A DNA stretch of 64,000 nucleotides from Cellulomonas sp. SLBN-39. Its GTDB lineage: Bacteria; Actinomycetota; Actinomycetes; Actinomycetales; Cellulomonadaceae. Both the position numbers and the translations under genes were made by a program. Each line of letters opens with the position of its first letter. The stretch's first letter is position 1. The stretch is from positions 1,736,001-1,800,000 of the forward strand of contig NZ_VFOA01000001.1 of NCBI RefSeq assembly GCF_006715865.1, written 5' to 3'. Under the pieces are notes generated by a model that was given only the letters and a program-made list of their open reading frames with translations, was not told the DNA's origin and made no database searches. Positions 24,627-33,029 of the stretch are shown here, piece after piece.

Positions 24627-25409
24627 ATGACCCTCCTCCACCGCCCCCTGGTGACGCTCGACATCGAGGCACCCCCGGCCACCGTCTGGGCGCACCTGCG
24701 TGACGCCCGGCTGATCCGCCGCTGGTTCGGCGGGGAGCGGCCCCACCTCGACGAGGAGATCCGCGCGACGTTCTTCGGCGACCGCGTGCGCGTGGTGCGC
24801 GCCGAGCACGACGCGGGCGCGATCCACGCGATCTCGTGGCCGCGCCGCGGCGACTCGCTCAAGGTCGTCGGCCACCCCGGCAACCCGATGCGCACGCGCG
24901 TGACGTTCACGCGCCGGCCGCAGGAGATGCAGGCCCGCCACGACGGCGTCTACTGCCCGGCGGGGGAGGCGTGGATCGCCGCGCTGCTGCGGCTGCAGCA
25001 CGCCCTGGAGGCGCACCCCGGCGAGGACCGCATGGTCCTGGCCGTCTGCGAGCAGGACGCCGGGCCGGCGGAGGCCCCGCTGCTCGAGCGCGCGGGCCTG
25101 GCGGGCCTCGGCTCGGTGCCCGTCGGTGTGCACGTCGCGGGGATCCGGCCGGACGGGACGCCCGTCGGCGGGCAGGTCGTCTTCCGCTCCGAGCACCAGG
25201 TCGGGGTCGCGCTCACCGGCACGCCCGCCCTGCTGCACGTGCTGGTCGCCCCGCCCGCGCACCGTCCCCCGTACGGCCTCGTGACCGCGACCCTCTCCGT
25301 GTACGGCCTTGACCGTGACGGCCAGGACGAGGTCGCCCGACGCTGGGAGACGTGGTGGGCCGCCGCCGAGGTGCCCGTCCTGCAGCCCGCGTCCGTGCAG
25401 CACGCCTGA
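24627..25409 (+). CDS. SRPBCC domain protein (second of a tandem pair)
   Basis: A 260-aa paralogue of the preceding gene, with the same layout: TLDIEAPPATVWAHLRDARLIRRWFGG at the N-terminus, EAWIAALLRLQHALEAHPGEDRMVL near residue 110, and RSEHQVGVALTGTPALLHVLV near 190. Divergence is considerable, so the duplication is old. The ATG has GGAG six bases upstream. The 160 bases between the two genes contain a short inverted repeat (TGTCCTGACGACA near 24597) but no gene. Confidence 0.75.
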   Translation: MTLLHRPLVTLDIEAPPATVWAHLRDARLIRRWFGGERPHLDEEIRATFFGDRVRVVRAEHDAGAIHAISWPRRGDSLKVVGHPGNPMRTRVTFTRRPQEMQARHDGVYCPAGEAWIAALLRLQHALEAHPGEDRMVLAVCEQDAGPAEAPLLERAGLAGLGSVPVGVHVAGIRPDGTPVGGQVVFRSEHQVGVALTGTPALLHVLVAPPAHRPPYGLVTATLSVYGLDRDGQDEVARRWETWWAAAEVPVLQPASVQHA

Positions 25410-25502
25410 GCCCCGGCGGCGTCCCGGGCACCCGGGGGTGTCGCCCGCGCGTCCGGCGGCGGAAGATGGGCGGACCCTGCCGTCGTCCCCCCGGGAGCCG
25501 CC

Positions 25503-25805
25503 ATGTCCTTCCAGGCCTACCTCGACGCCGTCGAGAAGAAGACCGGCCTGACCCCGCGCGAGCTTCTCGCGCAGGCCACGGAGCGGGGCTTCGGCCCCGG
25601 GACGAAGGCCGGCCCCGTCGTCGAGTGGCTCGCCGCCGAGCACGGTCTCGGTCGCGGGCACGCCATGGCGATCGTCCACGTCGTCACGAAGGGCGACCGC
25701 ATCGCGTCGACCCACGTCGGCACCAGCGGCACGCACCGCGACGCGAGCGACCGGCTGTGGCTCGACGGCGTCGCGACGCGCCCCGCGGACTGGCCGACGG
25801 CCTGA
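25503..25805 (+). CDS. DUF4287 domain protein
   Basis: A 100-aa protein matching DUF4287: FQAYLDAVEKKTGLTP at the start, then GPVVEWLAAEHGLGRGHAMAIVHVV, and a polar C-terminus with HVGTSGTHRDAS. These proteins are small, soluble and uncharacterised. RBS GGGAG before the ATG. The stop lies six bases from that of the convergent acetyltransferase gene. Confidence 0.8.
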   Translation: MSFQAYLDAVEKKTGLTPRELLAQATERGFGPGTKAGPVVEWLAAEHGLGRGHAMAIVHVVTKGDRIASTHVGTSGTHRDASDRLWLDGVATRPADWPTA

Positions 25806-25811
25806 CCGGCG

Positions 25812-26894
25812 TCAGGCGAGCGGGCGCTGCCACTCGCCGGCGCCGCCCGCGGGGCGGAAGCCGAGAGCCACGTTGATCGCGAGCATCCAGCGGTTCTCCT
25901 CGGCGTTCCACGTGCTCACGCGGCGCACGTCGGGCCGCTCGGCCGCCAGCCGCTGCAGCTGCACGGCCTTGACCAGCATCCCCAGGCGGTGCCCGCGGTG
26001 CGCGGCTGCCACGAGGGTGTCGTCCTGCCAGACGAACTGCGTGCTGCGCGCGGGTGCGTGGAACGACGAGTACGCCGCGAGCTCCCCGCTGGGCAGGTGC
26101 TCGACCGCGGTGGTCAGCAGGTGGTCGCCGCGCTCGGCGATCACCTGCTCCTGGGTGCGCACCCGCTGCGCGTCCCACCCGTCCTCGCCGAGGTCGAGGC
26201 CGCCGACGGGTGCGTCGGTGCTCATGCTCTGGACCAGCCGGGCGTAGGAGTCGACGTACGCGTCGGGGCAGACGTCGGTCCAGGTGACCACCCGGTAGTC
26301 GGGCCCGGCGGCGCGCTCGGCGTCCGCGCGGAACGCGGCGAGCCGGTCGGGGTCGACGGGCACGTCGAGGCGCGAGTGCCGCTCCACCTGCTCCAGCGAC
26401 CAGCCGTGCGCGCGGGCGAACCGCACGCCCGGGTCGTCGGCCCGCACCCGGCCGACGCCGGTCGACGGTGCGAGCGTGCCCGGCCCCTCGGGCGGCTCGA
26501 CGGCCTGGTCGACGCTGCACATCAGGGTGGTTCGGCCGGCCGCGCGCGCGGCGTCGAGGGCCGCGCCGTGCAGGGCCGTGCCCAGGCCCCGGCCGCGGTG
26601 GGCGGGCACGACGCCGAGGTCGAGCCAGCCGGTGTGCGTGTTGTCCCGGACCGGCAGGTCGAGGCTCGCGTAGCCGACGACCTCGTCGTCGACCACCCCG
26701 ACCAGCCGCACGCGCCCGGTGTACTCCTGGTGCGCGAGCTGGGACAGCACCTCCGTCTCGGACGTGCAGAAGTCGTCGGTGCCCCACCGGTCGACCACGA
26801 CCGCGTCGGCCGCCGCGACGAGCCCGCGCACGAGGGCGGGGTCGGGGTGCTCGGGGGTGATCGCCCGGATCGTCCACGTCGTCGTCGTGACCAT
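25812..26894 (-). CDS. two-domain GNAT acetyltransferase
   Basis: A 360-aa protein with two Gcn5-related acetyltransferase domains, the layout of mycothiol synthase and related enzymes. Domain 1 has the acetyl-CoA loop HRGRGLGTAL at residues 99-108; domain 2 has a weaker loop AHRGHRLGMLVKAVQLQ near 300. The second domain ends with an Asn-rich stretch (NVALGFRPAG), usual for GNATs. The substrate is unknown; the sequence is not close enough to name it mshD. The ATG at 26894 is about 100 bases from the divergent gene at 26997. Confidence 0.8.
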   Translation of the reverse strand: MVTTTTWTIRAITPEHPDPALVRGLVAAADAVVVDRWGTDDFCTSETEVLSQLAHQEYTGRVRLVGVVDDEVVGYASLDLPVRDNTHTGWLDLGVVPAHRGRGLGTALHGAALDAARAAGRTTLMCSVDQAVEPPEGPGTLAPSTGVGRVRADDPGVRFARAHGWSLEQVERHSRLDVPVDPDRLAAFRADAERAAGPDYRVVTWTDVCPDAYVDSYARLVQSMSTDAPVGGLDLGEDGWDAQRVRTQEQVIAERGDHLLTTAVEHLPSGELAAYSSFHAPARSTQFVWQDDTLVAAAHRGHRLGMLVKAVQLQRLAAERPDVRRVSTWNAEENRWMLAINVALGFRPAGGAGEWQRPLA

Positions 26895-26996
26895 GGCACC
26901 ACCGTGCGCCCGGTCGGGTGTGCCGCGCGACTCATTTGCGCCGCCGGCCCGGGTGGTCCCGCGGGCGGGCCGGTGCGCGACCGCTACCCTCTGTCG

Positions 26997-27632
26997 GTGC
27001 TGTGGCTGGAGATCGTGGGGTGGACGGGGTCGGTCCTCGTCGTCGTGTCGTTGATGCAGGCGCGCGTGTGGCGCTTCCGGGTGATGAACCTCGTGGGCTC
27101 GGTGATCGCGACGGCCTACAACGCGGTCATCGAGATCTGGCCGTTCGCCGCGATGAACGCGGCGATCGCGCTGATCAACGTGTACTGGCTGTGGCGCCTG
27201 AACCGTGAGCGCGGCGACGCCGCCGTGTACGCGGTGGTCGAGGTCGCCCCCGACGACGCGTACCTGCACCACGTGCTGGCGGTGCACGCCGACGACGTCG
27301 CCCGGTTCCGCACCGTGCCCGTCGCCGCCGACGCGGTGCCGGCCGCCGACGAGCTCGCGTTCCTCGTGGTGCGCGGCGACGAGACCGTCGGGGTGGTGCT
27401 CGTGCGCCCCGCGGGCGACGGCAGCGGCGTCGTGGTGCTCGACTGGGTGACGCCCCGGTTCCGGGACTTCACGCCGGGCGAGTTCGTGTACCGGCACAGC
27501 GACGTCTTCGCCGCGCAGGGCCTCGACCGGCTCGTGGTCCCGACCACCCCGCCCAACGCGCGCGCCTACCTCGACCGCGTCGGCTTCCGCCCGCTGCCCG
27601 ACGGCTCGTGGGAGCGCCCTGTCGCCGCCTGA
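26997..27632 (+). CDS. YgjV-like membrane protein with GNAT-like tail
   Basis: A 211-aa protein. Residues 1-65 form three short helices (LWLEIVGWTGSVLVVVSLMQ, then MNLVGSVIATAYNAVIEIWPFAAMN, then IALINVYWLW), the pattern of YgjV inner membrane proteins. The C-terminal part (about 80-211) is soluble and ends with THxxNARAYLDRVGFRPL-like residues (TTPPNARAYLDRVGFRP), typical of the end of an acetyltransferase fold, although the acetyl-CoA loop is missing. The GTG at 26997 follows a -10-like TACCCT at 26985, so the transcript may be nearly leaderless. Confidence 0.65.
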   Translation: MLWLEIVGWTGSVLVVVSLMQARVWRFRVMNLVGSVIATAYNAVIEIWPFAAMNAAIALINVYWLWRLNRERGDAAVYAVVEVAPDDAYLHHVLAVHADDVARFRTVPVAADAVPAADELAFLVVRGDETVGVVLVRPAGDGSGVVVLDWVTPRFRDFTPGEFVYRHSDVFAAQGLDRLVVPTTPPNARAYLDRVGFRPLPDGSWERPVAA

Positions 27633-27648
27633 CCTCGCCTCGCCCCGC

Positions 27649-27683
27649 ACGGCGCCGCACCCTGGGAGAGGGTGCGGCGCCGT
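27649..27683 (+). terminator. strong hairpin terminator
   Basis: A perfect 15-base stem (ACGGCGCCGCACCCT at 27649-27663 with its complement at 27669-27683) and a 5-base loop GGGAG, followed by CGTCTTT. It lies 16 bases after the YgjV-like gene stop and separates it from the Nramp gene. Confidence 0.85.
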
Positions 27684-27709
27684 CGTCTTTCGCGGAACCG
27701 TCGGCGTAG

Positions 27710-27727
27710 AGTTCGGACGGCCGAACT
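27710..27727. promoter_or_regulatory. 7-base inverted repeat before the Nramp gene
   Basis: A perfect inverted repeat AGTTCGG/CCGAACT with a 4-base spacer ends 13 bases before the start codon, just upstream of the GGAGG ribosome binding site. Its size and place fit a metalloregulator operator that would sense Mn or Fe, but it does not match a consensus I know well. No regulator gene is adjacent. Confidence 0.45.
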
Positions 27728-27740
27728 TCGGAGGTGGGGC

Positions 27741-29021
27741 ATGCGCGACAACGGGTCGCCGGTGGGTGTGGCGGACGGCACGACGGACGCGCCGAGACGA
27801 GGCCCGCACGGCCGGCCGGCAGGGCGCATCCCCGTGCTCCTCGGGCCCGCGTTCGTCGCCGCGGTCGCCTACGTCGACCCGGGCAACGTCGCCGCCAACC
27901 TCACCGCCGGCGCACGGTACGGGTACCTGCTGCTGTGGGTGCTCGTCGCCGCCAACGCCATGGCCGTGCTCGTGCAGTACCAGTCCGCCAAGCTCGGGCT
28001 CGTCACCGGCCGGTCGCTGCCCGAGATCCTCGGCGACCGGCTCGGGCGCCGCAGCCGCCTCGCGTTCTGGGCGCAGGCCGAGCTCGTGGCCGCCGCCACC
28101 GACGTCGCCGAGGTCGTCGGCGGCGCCATCGCCCTGCACCTGCTCTTCGGGGTGCCGCTGCCGCTCGGCGGCGTGATCGTCGGCGCCGCGTCCCTGCTGC
28201 TGCTCGCCACGCAGGACCGGTACGGCCAGCGCCGGTTCGAGGCCGTCGTCGTCGCGCTCCTGCTCGTCATCACCGTCGGCTTCCTCGCCGGGCTCGTGCT
28301 CAGCCCGCCCGACGCCGGTGGCGTCCTCGCCGGCCTCGCGCCACGGTTCGACGGCTCCGACTCCGTGCTGCTCGCCGCGAGCATGCTCGGCGCCACCGTC
28401 ATGCCGCACGCGATCTACGTGCACTCCGCGTTGGTCCGCGACCGGCACGGGCGCGCCCCCGAGGGCGAGGGACGGCGCCTGCTGCTCCGGGCGACCCGCT
28501 GGGACGTCGCCACCGCGCTCGCGGTGGCCGGGGCCGTGAACATCGGGCTGCTGCTGCTCGCGGCCTCCGCGCTGCAGGGCGTCGAGGGCACCGACTCCAT
28601 CGAGGGCGCGCACGCCGCGATCGTCGCGTCCCTCGGGCCGGCGATCGGCGTGGTCTTCGCCGTCGGGCTGCTCGCGTCCGGGCTCGCGTCCACGTCCGTC
28701 GGCGCCTACGCGGGCGCCACGATCATGGCCGGCCTGCTGCACCGCCGGATCCCGCTGCTCGTGCGCCGCGTCGTGACGATCGTGCCCGCCGTCGTGCTGC
28801 TCGCCCTCGGGGCGGACCCGACCTGGACCCTCGTGCTCAGCCAGGTGGTCCTCAGCTTCGGCATCCCGTTCGTCATGGTCCCGCTCGTGCGGCTGACCCG
28901 GGACCGGTCGGTCATGGGCGCCGACCGCAGCGGGCCGGTCGTGCACGGCGTGCTGTGCGTCGTCGTCGCGCTCGTCGTCGCGCTCAACCTCGCCCTGCTG
29001 GGCCTGCTCGTCGTCGGCTGA
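27741..29021 (+). CDS. mntH: Nramp family divalent metal transporter
   Basis: A proton-coupled Mn2+/Fe2+ importer (426 aa, about 11 helices). The metal-binding motif of helix 1, DPGN, is in VAYVDPGNVAANLTAG near residue 50, and the helix 6 motif is MPHAIYVHSALV near 222, so the key Asp, Asn and Met ligands are intact. The N-terminal about 35 residues are a polar Arg/Pro extension. The ATG at 27741 has GGAGGTGGGG upstream. The gene stands alone between a terminator and a convergent gene whose stop is eight bases away. Confidence 0.9.
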   Translation: MRDNGSPVGVADGTTDAPRRGPHGRPAGRIPVLLGPAFVAAVAYVDPGNVAANLTAGARYGYLLLWVLVAANAMAVLVQYQSAKLGLVTGRSLPEILGDRLGRRSRLAFWAQAELVAAATDVAEVVGGAIALHLLFGVPLPLGGVIVGAASLLLLATQDRYGQRRFEAVVVALLLVITVGFLAGLVLSPPDAGGVLAGLAPRFDGSDSVLLAASMLGATVMPHAIYVHSALVRDRHGRAPEGEGRRLLLRATRWDVATALAVAGAVNIGLLLLAASALQGVEGTDSIEGAHAAIVASLGPAIGVVFAVGLLASGLASTSVGAYAGATIMAGLLHRRIPLLVRRVVTIVPAVVLLALGADPTWTLVLSQVVLSFGIPFVMVPLVRLTRDRSVMGADRSGPVVHGVLCVVVALVVALNLALLGLLVVG

Positions 29022-29028
29022 CCCGTCC

Positions 29029-30300
29029 TCACCCCGGGGTGCGCGCATCCGCCAGGCGCTGACGCAGGTGGTCCTGCTCGGCACCCGCCGGTGCCAGCGC
29101 CAGCGCCCGCTCCAGCTCGGCGGCCGCCTCCGCGGCCCGGCCCGCCCGCAGCAGCAGCTCGCCGCGGACCGCCGGCAGCCGGTGGTGGTGCGCCAGGTCC
29201 GTGTCGAGCCCGTCGAGCAGCCGCAGGCCCGCCTCCGGCCCCGTACCCTCCGCCACCGCCACCGCACGGGCCAGCCGCACCACCGGCGAGCCGGTGCGGG
29301 CCTCGAGCTCGGCGTACCGGGCGGCCACCACGTCCCAGCGGGTGTCCTGCGGGCGGGCCGCCGTGGCGTGCTCCGCGGCGGCGAGCGCCTGCAGCCGGTA
29401 CTCCTCGGCGCGCCCGTCGCCCGGCGGGACGGTGCCCAGCAGGTCGACGGCCTGCGCGATCTCGTCGTGGTGCCAGCGCGTGCGGTCCTGGTCGGGCAGC
29501 AGCACGAGCGCGCCCGCCGCGTCCAGGCGCGTGTCGCGGCGCGAGTGCTGCAGCAGCATGAGCGCGAGCAGGGCGCGCAGGTCGGCGCGGCCCGGCAGCA
29601 GACGGTCCAGCTCGCGGGTCAGCCGGATGGCCTCGTCGGCCAGGTCGACGCGCAGCCCGCCGGGGGCGTCGGACGGCTGGTACCCGGCCGTGAACAGCAG
29701 GTACAGCACGGTCGTGACGGCGTCCATGCGCTCGTCGAGGCGCTCGGGCGGTGGCACGGTGAACGCGATGCCGGCGGTGGCGAGGCGCTTCTTGGCCCGG
29801 GTCAGCCGCGCCGACATCGCGGTGTGCTGCACGAGCTGCAGCCGGGCCACGTCCTGCGTGCGCAGCCCGACCACGAACCGCAGGGTCAGGGCCACCCGGT
29901 CGGCGACCGCCAGCGCCGGGTGGCAGCACGTGAGCACGAGCCGCAGCTGGTCGTCGGGCACGTGCGCCCCCGGGTCCTGCGTCTGCGCGGCCACGGCGCG
30001 CAGCTGCTCGTCGACGATGAGCAGCGGCTCCTTGCGCCGGTGGACCGCGCGCGAACGCAGGCGGTCGAGCACGCGGCGGCGTGCCGTGGTCAGCAGCCAC
30101 GCCCCGGGGTTGTCCGGCACCCCGGAGCGTGGCCACGTGCGCGCGGCCGCCTCGAACGCGTCGGCCACGCCCTCCTCGGCCAGGTCGGGGCTGGCGAACT
30201 GGCCCACGAGCAGCGCGACGAGGTGCGACCAGTGCGCGCGCCACGCCGCGGCGAGCGCGGCGTCGACGTCGGCGTCCGTGCCGGCCGCGGGGGTGCTCAC
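29029..30300 (-). CDS. ECF42-type sigma factor with C-terminal TPR-like domain
   Basis: A 423-aa extracytoplasmic-function-like sigma factor. Region 2 is at residues 20-85 (LVALLVGQFASPDLAEEGVADAFEAA, then WLLTTARRRVLDRLRSR), region 4 near 130-185 (LRFVVGLRTQDVARLQLVQHTAM). The long C-terminal extension with DERMDAVTTVLYLLFTAGYQ and helical repeats ending in AAELERALALAP resembles the DUF6596/TPR domain of the ECF42 group. ECF42 genes typically sit next to DGPF (YCII) proteins, and two such genes lie directly upstream in the same operon. The GTG start overlaps the stop of the YCII gene. No anti-sigma factor gene is present, as usual for this group, whose activity is thought to depend on the C-terminal extension. 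Confidence 0.88.
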   Translation of the reverse strand: MSTPAAGTDADVDAALAAAWRAHWSHLVALLVGQFASPDLAEEGVADAFEAAARTWPRSGVPDNPGAWLLTTARRRVLDRLRSRAVHRRKEPLLIVDEQLRAVAAQTQDPGAHVPDDQLRLVLTCCHPALAVADRVALTLRFVVGLRTQDVARLQLVQHTAMSARLTRAKKRLATAGIAFTVPPPERLDERMDAVTTVLYLLFTAGYQPSDAPGGLRVDLADEAIRLTRELDRLLPGRADLRALLALMLLQHSRRDTRLDAAGALVLLPDQDRTRWHHDEIAQAVDLLGTVPPGDGRAEEYRLQALAAAEHATAARPQDTRWDVVAARYAELEARTGSPVVRLARAVAVAEGTGPEAGLRLLDGLDTDLAHHHRLPAVRGELLLRAGRAAEAAAELERALALAPAGAEQDHLRQRLADARTPG

Positions 30301-30638
30301 AGCGCCGCGACCGGTCGCACCTCGAGGGTGTACTCCGGCAGCAGCCCGAGCGCCCCGGTCACGGCGTCGAGGTCGGGCGCGTCGAGCACGTACAGCCCGC
30401 CGAGCTGCTCCGCGGTCTGCGCGAACGGCCCGTCCGTCAGCGTGACGTCGCCGCCCCGGCGGCGGAACGTCGTCGCGGCGTCGACGCCGTGCAGGACCTC
30501 GGTGGCCACGAGCTCCACGCCTGCGTCCCGCAGCCCGGCGTCGAAGGCCGCGTGCTGGGCGGTCCACCGCTCCCGCGCGGCGTCGTCGGCCTCGAGCCAC
30601 ACCCGCTCGTCCTGGTAGACGAGCACGACGAACCTCAT
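30297..30638 (-). CDS. YCII/DGPF family protein 1
   Basis: A 113-aa ferredoxin-like-fold protein of the YCII-related family. The defining DGPF motif is visible in VTLTDGPFAQTAEQLGGLYVLDAPD near residue 72. It ends four bases inside the sigma factor gene and starts four bases inside the stop of a second YCII gene, so the three are translated together. The biochemical role of DGPF proteins paired with ECF42 factors is not settled. Confidence 0.88.
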   Translation of the reverse strand: MRFVVLVYQDERVWLEADDAARERWTAQHAAFDAGLRDAGVELVATEVLHGVDAATTFRRRGGDVTLTDGPFAQTAEQLGGLYVLDAPDLDAVTGALGLLPEYTLEVRPVAAL

Positions 30639-31000
30639 GCGTACGTCTCGACGGGTCGGATCTCCACGGTGCCGGTGCCGACGACGATCCCGACCAGAGC
30701 GGTGAGCCCGGCCAGGTCCGCGGTCCGCACCGCGTAGTACCCGCCGAGCTGCTCCACGGCCTCCGCGTACGGTCCGTCGGTCACGGTGAGGTCGTCCGGG
30801 TCGTCGCCGCGCCGCACCACCCGGGCCGTGGCCGCCGGTGCGAGGGCGTCCCCGCCCACGATCTCGTGCCCACCCGCCGCGAGGGCCTGCGTGAACCGGT
30901 CGTGCTCCGCCATCGCGGCGGCCACGGTCGCCTCGTCGGCGTCCGCCCACTCCTCCTCGCGCCCCCACAGCAGCACGAGGTACGTCGTCGCGTCGCTCAT
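30635..31000 (-). CDS. YCII/DGPF family protein 2
   Basis: A 121-aa paralogue of the neighbouring protein with the motif as DGPY (VTDGPYAEAVEQLGGYYAV). The ATG at 31000 follows AAGGGG with normal spacing and is preferred over an upstream in-frame start at 31027. It is the first gene of the YCII-YCII-sigma operon, and a candidate sigma-dependent promoter lies 50-75 bases upstream. Confidence 0.87.
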   Translation of the reverse strand: MSDATTYLVLLWGREEEWADADEATVAAAMAEHDRFTQALAAGGHEIVGGDALAPAATARVVRRGDDPDDLTVTDGPYAEAVEQLGGYYAVRTADLAGLTALVGIVVGTGTVEIRPVETYA

Positions 31001-31046
31001 CGTCGTCCCCTTCGTCGCGGCACCCACTGTGCCCGTCGTGACGGGT

Positions 31047-31073
31047 GACGGTCGAGAGGTCCCGTTTTCGACA
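31047..31073 (-). promoter_or_regulatory. candidate autoregulated ECF42 promoter
   Basis: On the minus strand TGTCGA (31073-31068) and CGTC (31050-31047) are separated by 17 bases, about 50 bases upstream of the first YCII start codon. As I recall, the ECF42 group of Streptomyces recognises TGTCGA at -35 and a CGA/TC-type -10, so this fits autoregulation of the operon. The spacing rule is not certain. Confidence 0.5.
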
Positions 31074-31117
31074 GCGCGACGCGGCGGGCGTGGTGCGGTC
31101 CATCGGGCGGCGCCGCC

Positions 31118-32428
31118 CTATGCGTCCTCGGCACCCCTGACGGGCATCCCGGGCGTGGCGACCGCGGGGACGGGGTCGGTGGGTGCCGCGCGGTCGGGGT
31201 GCGGGGCGTCCTCCATCTCGTCGATGCGCGCGGCCGTGATCGCGGGCAGCAGCAGGAGCGTGACGACGGTGAGCGCGGCCGAGGCGACGAGCACGATGCG
31301 GATGCCCGCGAGCTCGGCGAGCGCCCCGCCGACGGCCGCGCCGATCGGGATGGTGCCCCACGCCAGCAGGCGGTAGGCGCTGTTCACCCGTCCGAGCAGC
31401 CGGTCCGGCGTCAGCCGCTGGCGCAGGGAGACGACCGTGACGTTCCACAGGGCCATGCCCAGGCCGGCGGCCAGGTAGGAGGCGCCCACGAGCACGATCT
31501 GCGACGTCACCGCGGGGACGGCGAGCATCGCTGCGCTGGCCAGCACCGACAGGGCGAGCGTCAGGGTCAGGCCGGCGCGGTCGGCGACCCGCGCGGCGAC
31601 GAGCGACCCGCCGACGGCCCCGACGGCCAGGGTGGTCCCGAGCAGGCCGTACCCCGGCTCGCTGAGGCCGAGCGCGGAGCCGGGCCCGACGGCCCACAGC
31701 ACGAACACCGCACCGCCGGCGGTCGAGGCGAGGTTCTGCAGCCCGGTCATGAAGGCGAGCGAGCGCAGCGCGGGGCGGTTCCACAGGAAGCGCAGGCCCT
31801 CGGCGACGTCGGCGCGCAGCGACGTGCGGGGTGCGGACGTGTCGACGGGTGTGCGGAACGTGCCGCGCACGGCGACGAGCGCGACGACGGCCAGCGCCCA
31901 CGCCCCCGCCGGGACCCCGAACGCGAGCCCGACGCCCGCCGCGGCGAGGAGGCCGCCGAGCGGCGGGCCGACGAACTGGTTGGCGGTGAGCTCGGCGGCC
32001 ATGAGCCGCCCGTTCGCACGGGGCAGCGCGTCCCGCCCGACGACCTGCGGCAGGATCGACTGCGCGGTCGTGTCGTAGAAGACCTCGGCCACGCCGACGA
32101 CGAGCGCGGCCGCGTACAGCCACGCCATGCTCGCGTGGCCGGCCATCGCGACGCCGAGCACGACGACGAGCACGAGCGTGCGGACGGTGTTCGCCACGAG
32201 CATCGTCTGCCGCCGGTCCCACCGGTCGACCAGGGCCCCGGCGGGCAGCGCGACGAGCAGCCAGGGCAGCCCCATGGCGAGGCTGAGCCCGGCGATCTGC
32301 GCGGGGGAGTCGGTGTAGCGGAGCGCGACGAGCGGCACGGCCATCTTGAGCACGCCGTCGGCGAGGTTCGACAACGCGGAGGACGTCCAGAGCCACCAGA
32401 ACGCCCCGGGTGTGCGGGGGGTGGGCAT
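31118..32428 (-). CDS. MFS transporter (DHA3-like exporter)
   Basis: A 436-aa major facilitator with about 12 helices. The loop 2-3 signature is in GALVDRWDRRQTML near residue 60, and LRADVAEGLRFLWNRPALRSL near 210 matches the central loop of MefA-type macrolide exporters. The substrate is unknown. The promoter region toward the divergent Nudix gene is unusually AT-rich (32430-32475) and contains TTGAGTTGATAC and a direct repeat of TCAAC, so a regulator site is possible. The tail after residue 400 is acidic and Pro-rich. Confidence 0.82.
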   Translation of the reverse strand: MPTPRTPGAFWWLWTSSALSNLADGVLKMAVPLVALRYTDSPAQIAGLSLAMGLPWLLVALPAGALVDRWDRRQTMLVANTVRTLVLVVVLGVAMAGHASMAWLYAAALVVGVAEVFYDTTAQSILPQVVGRDALPRANGRLMAAELTANQFVGPPLGGLLAAAGVGLAFGVPAGAWALAVVALVAVRGTFRTPVDTSAPRTSLRADVAEGLRFLWNRPALRSLAFMTGLQNLASTAGGAVFVLWAVGPGSALGLSEPGYGLLGTTLAVGAVGGSLVAARVADRAGLTLTLALSVLASAAMLAVPAVTSQIVLVGASYLAAGLGMALWNVTVVSLRQRLTPDRLLGRVNSAYRLLAWGTIPIGAAVGGALAELAGIRIVLVASAALTVVTLLLLPAITAARIDEMEDAPHPDRAAPTDPVPAVATPGMPVRGAEDA

Positions 32429-32519
32429 GTCACAAACCGTATCAACTCAACAGGTCGACTAAAATGACTAGCGTCCGGTCCAGGACACGAAACGGTCACG
32501 ATCGTCGGCGCGGTGCGCG

Positions 32520-33029
32520 ATGATCGACCCCGTGCCGCCCACCAGCGCAGGACTGCTCCTGCACCACCGCGGGCCCGCGCCCCGCCTGCTCCTCGCCCAC
32601 ACGGGTGGTCCGTTCTGGGCCCGCAAGGACGCGCGGGCGTGGTCCGTGCCCAAGGGTCTCGTCGAGCCCGGCGAGAGCCACGAGCAGACCGCCCGGCGCG
32701 AGTTCGTCGAGGAGATCGGCGTCCCCGTGCCCACGGGCCCGCTCGTCGAGCTCGGTGCGTTCCGCTACACGTCCGGCAAGACCGTCGTCGTCCTCGCGCT
32801 GGAGGTGCCGGCCGACCTCGTCGGCTCGGACGAGGACCCCGCCTGCGAGGACCTGACGCAGCGCGCTGTCAGCACCGTCGAGGTGACGTGGCCCCCGCGG
32901 TCCGGCCGCGTCGTCGTCGTCCCCGAGGTCGACCGCGCCGCCTGGTGGGGCTACGACGAGGCCCGTGAGAAGCTCGTCGCCGGCCAGGTCCCCGTCGTCG
33001 ACGCCCTGGTCGCGGCGCTGGCCCGATGA
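32520..33029 (+). CDS. Nudix hydrolase
   Basis: A 169-aa Nudix enzyme that hydrolyses a nucleoside diphosphate linked to another group. The Nudix box runs from GLVEPGE at residue 44 through ARREFVEEIGV at 66, with all catalytic Glu and Arg residues present. The C-terminal half (VVVPEVDRAAWWGYDEAREKL) matches the subgroup often annotated as NTP pyrophosphohydrolase or Ap4A hydrolase-like. No ribosome binding site is evident. The methyltransferase gene overlaps its last four bases. Confidence 0.88.
   Translation: MIDPVPPTSAGLLLHHRGPAPRLLLAHTGGPFWARKDARAWSVPKGLVEPGESHEQTARREFVEEIGVPVPTGPLVELGAFRYTSGKTVVVLALEVPADLVGSDEDPACEDLTQRAVSTVEVTWPPRSGRVVVVPEVDRAAWWGYDEAREKLVAGQVPVVDALVAALAR

Noticed and set aside
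22530..25736. A 1068-codon minus-strand frame over the thiamine ATPase and SRPBCC genes
   Set aside because: Shadow frame produced by high GC; the plus-strand frames contain complete Walker and SRPBCC motifs.
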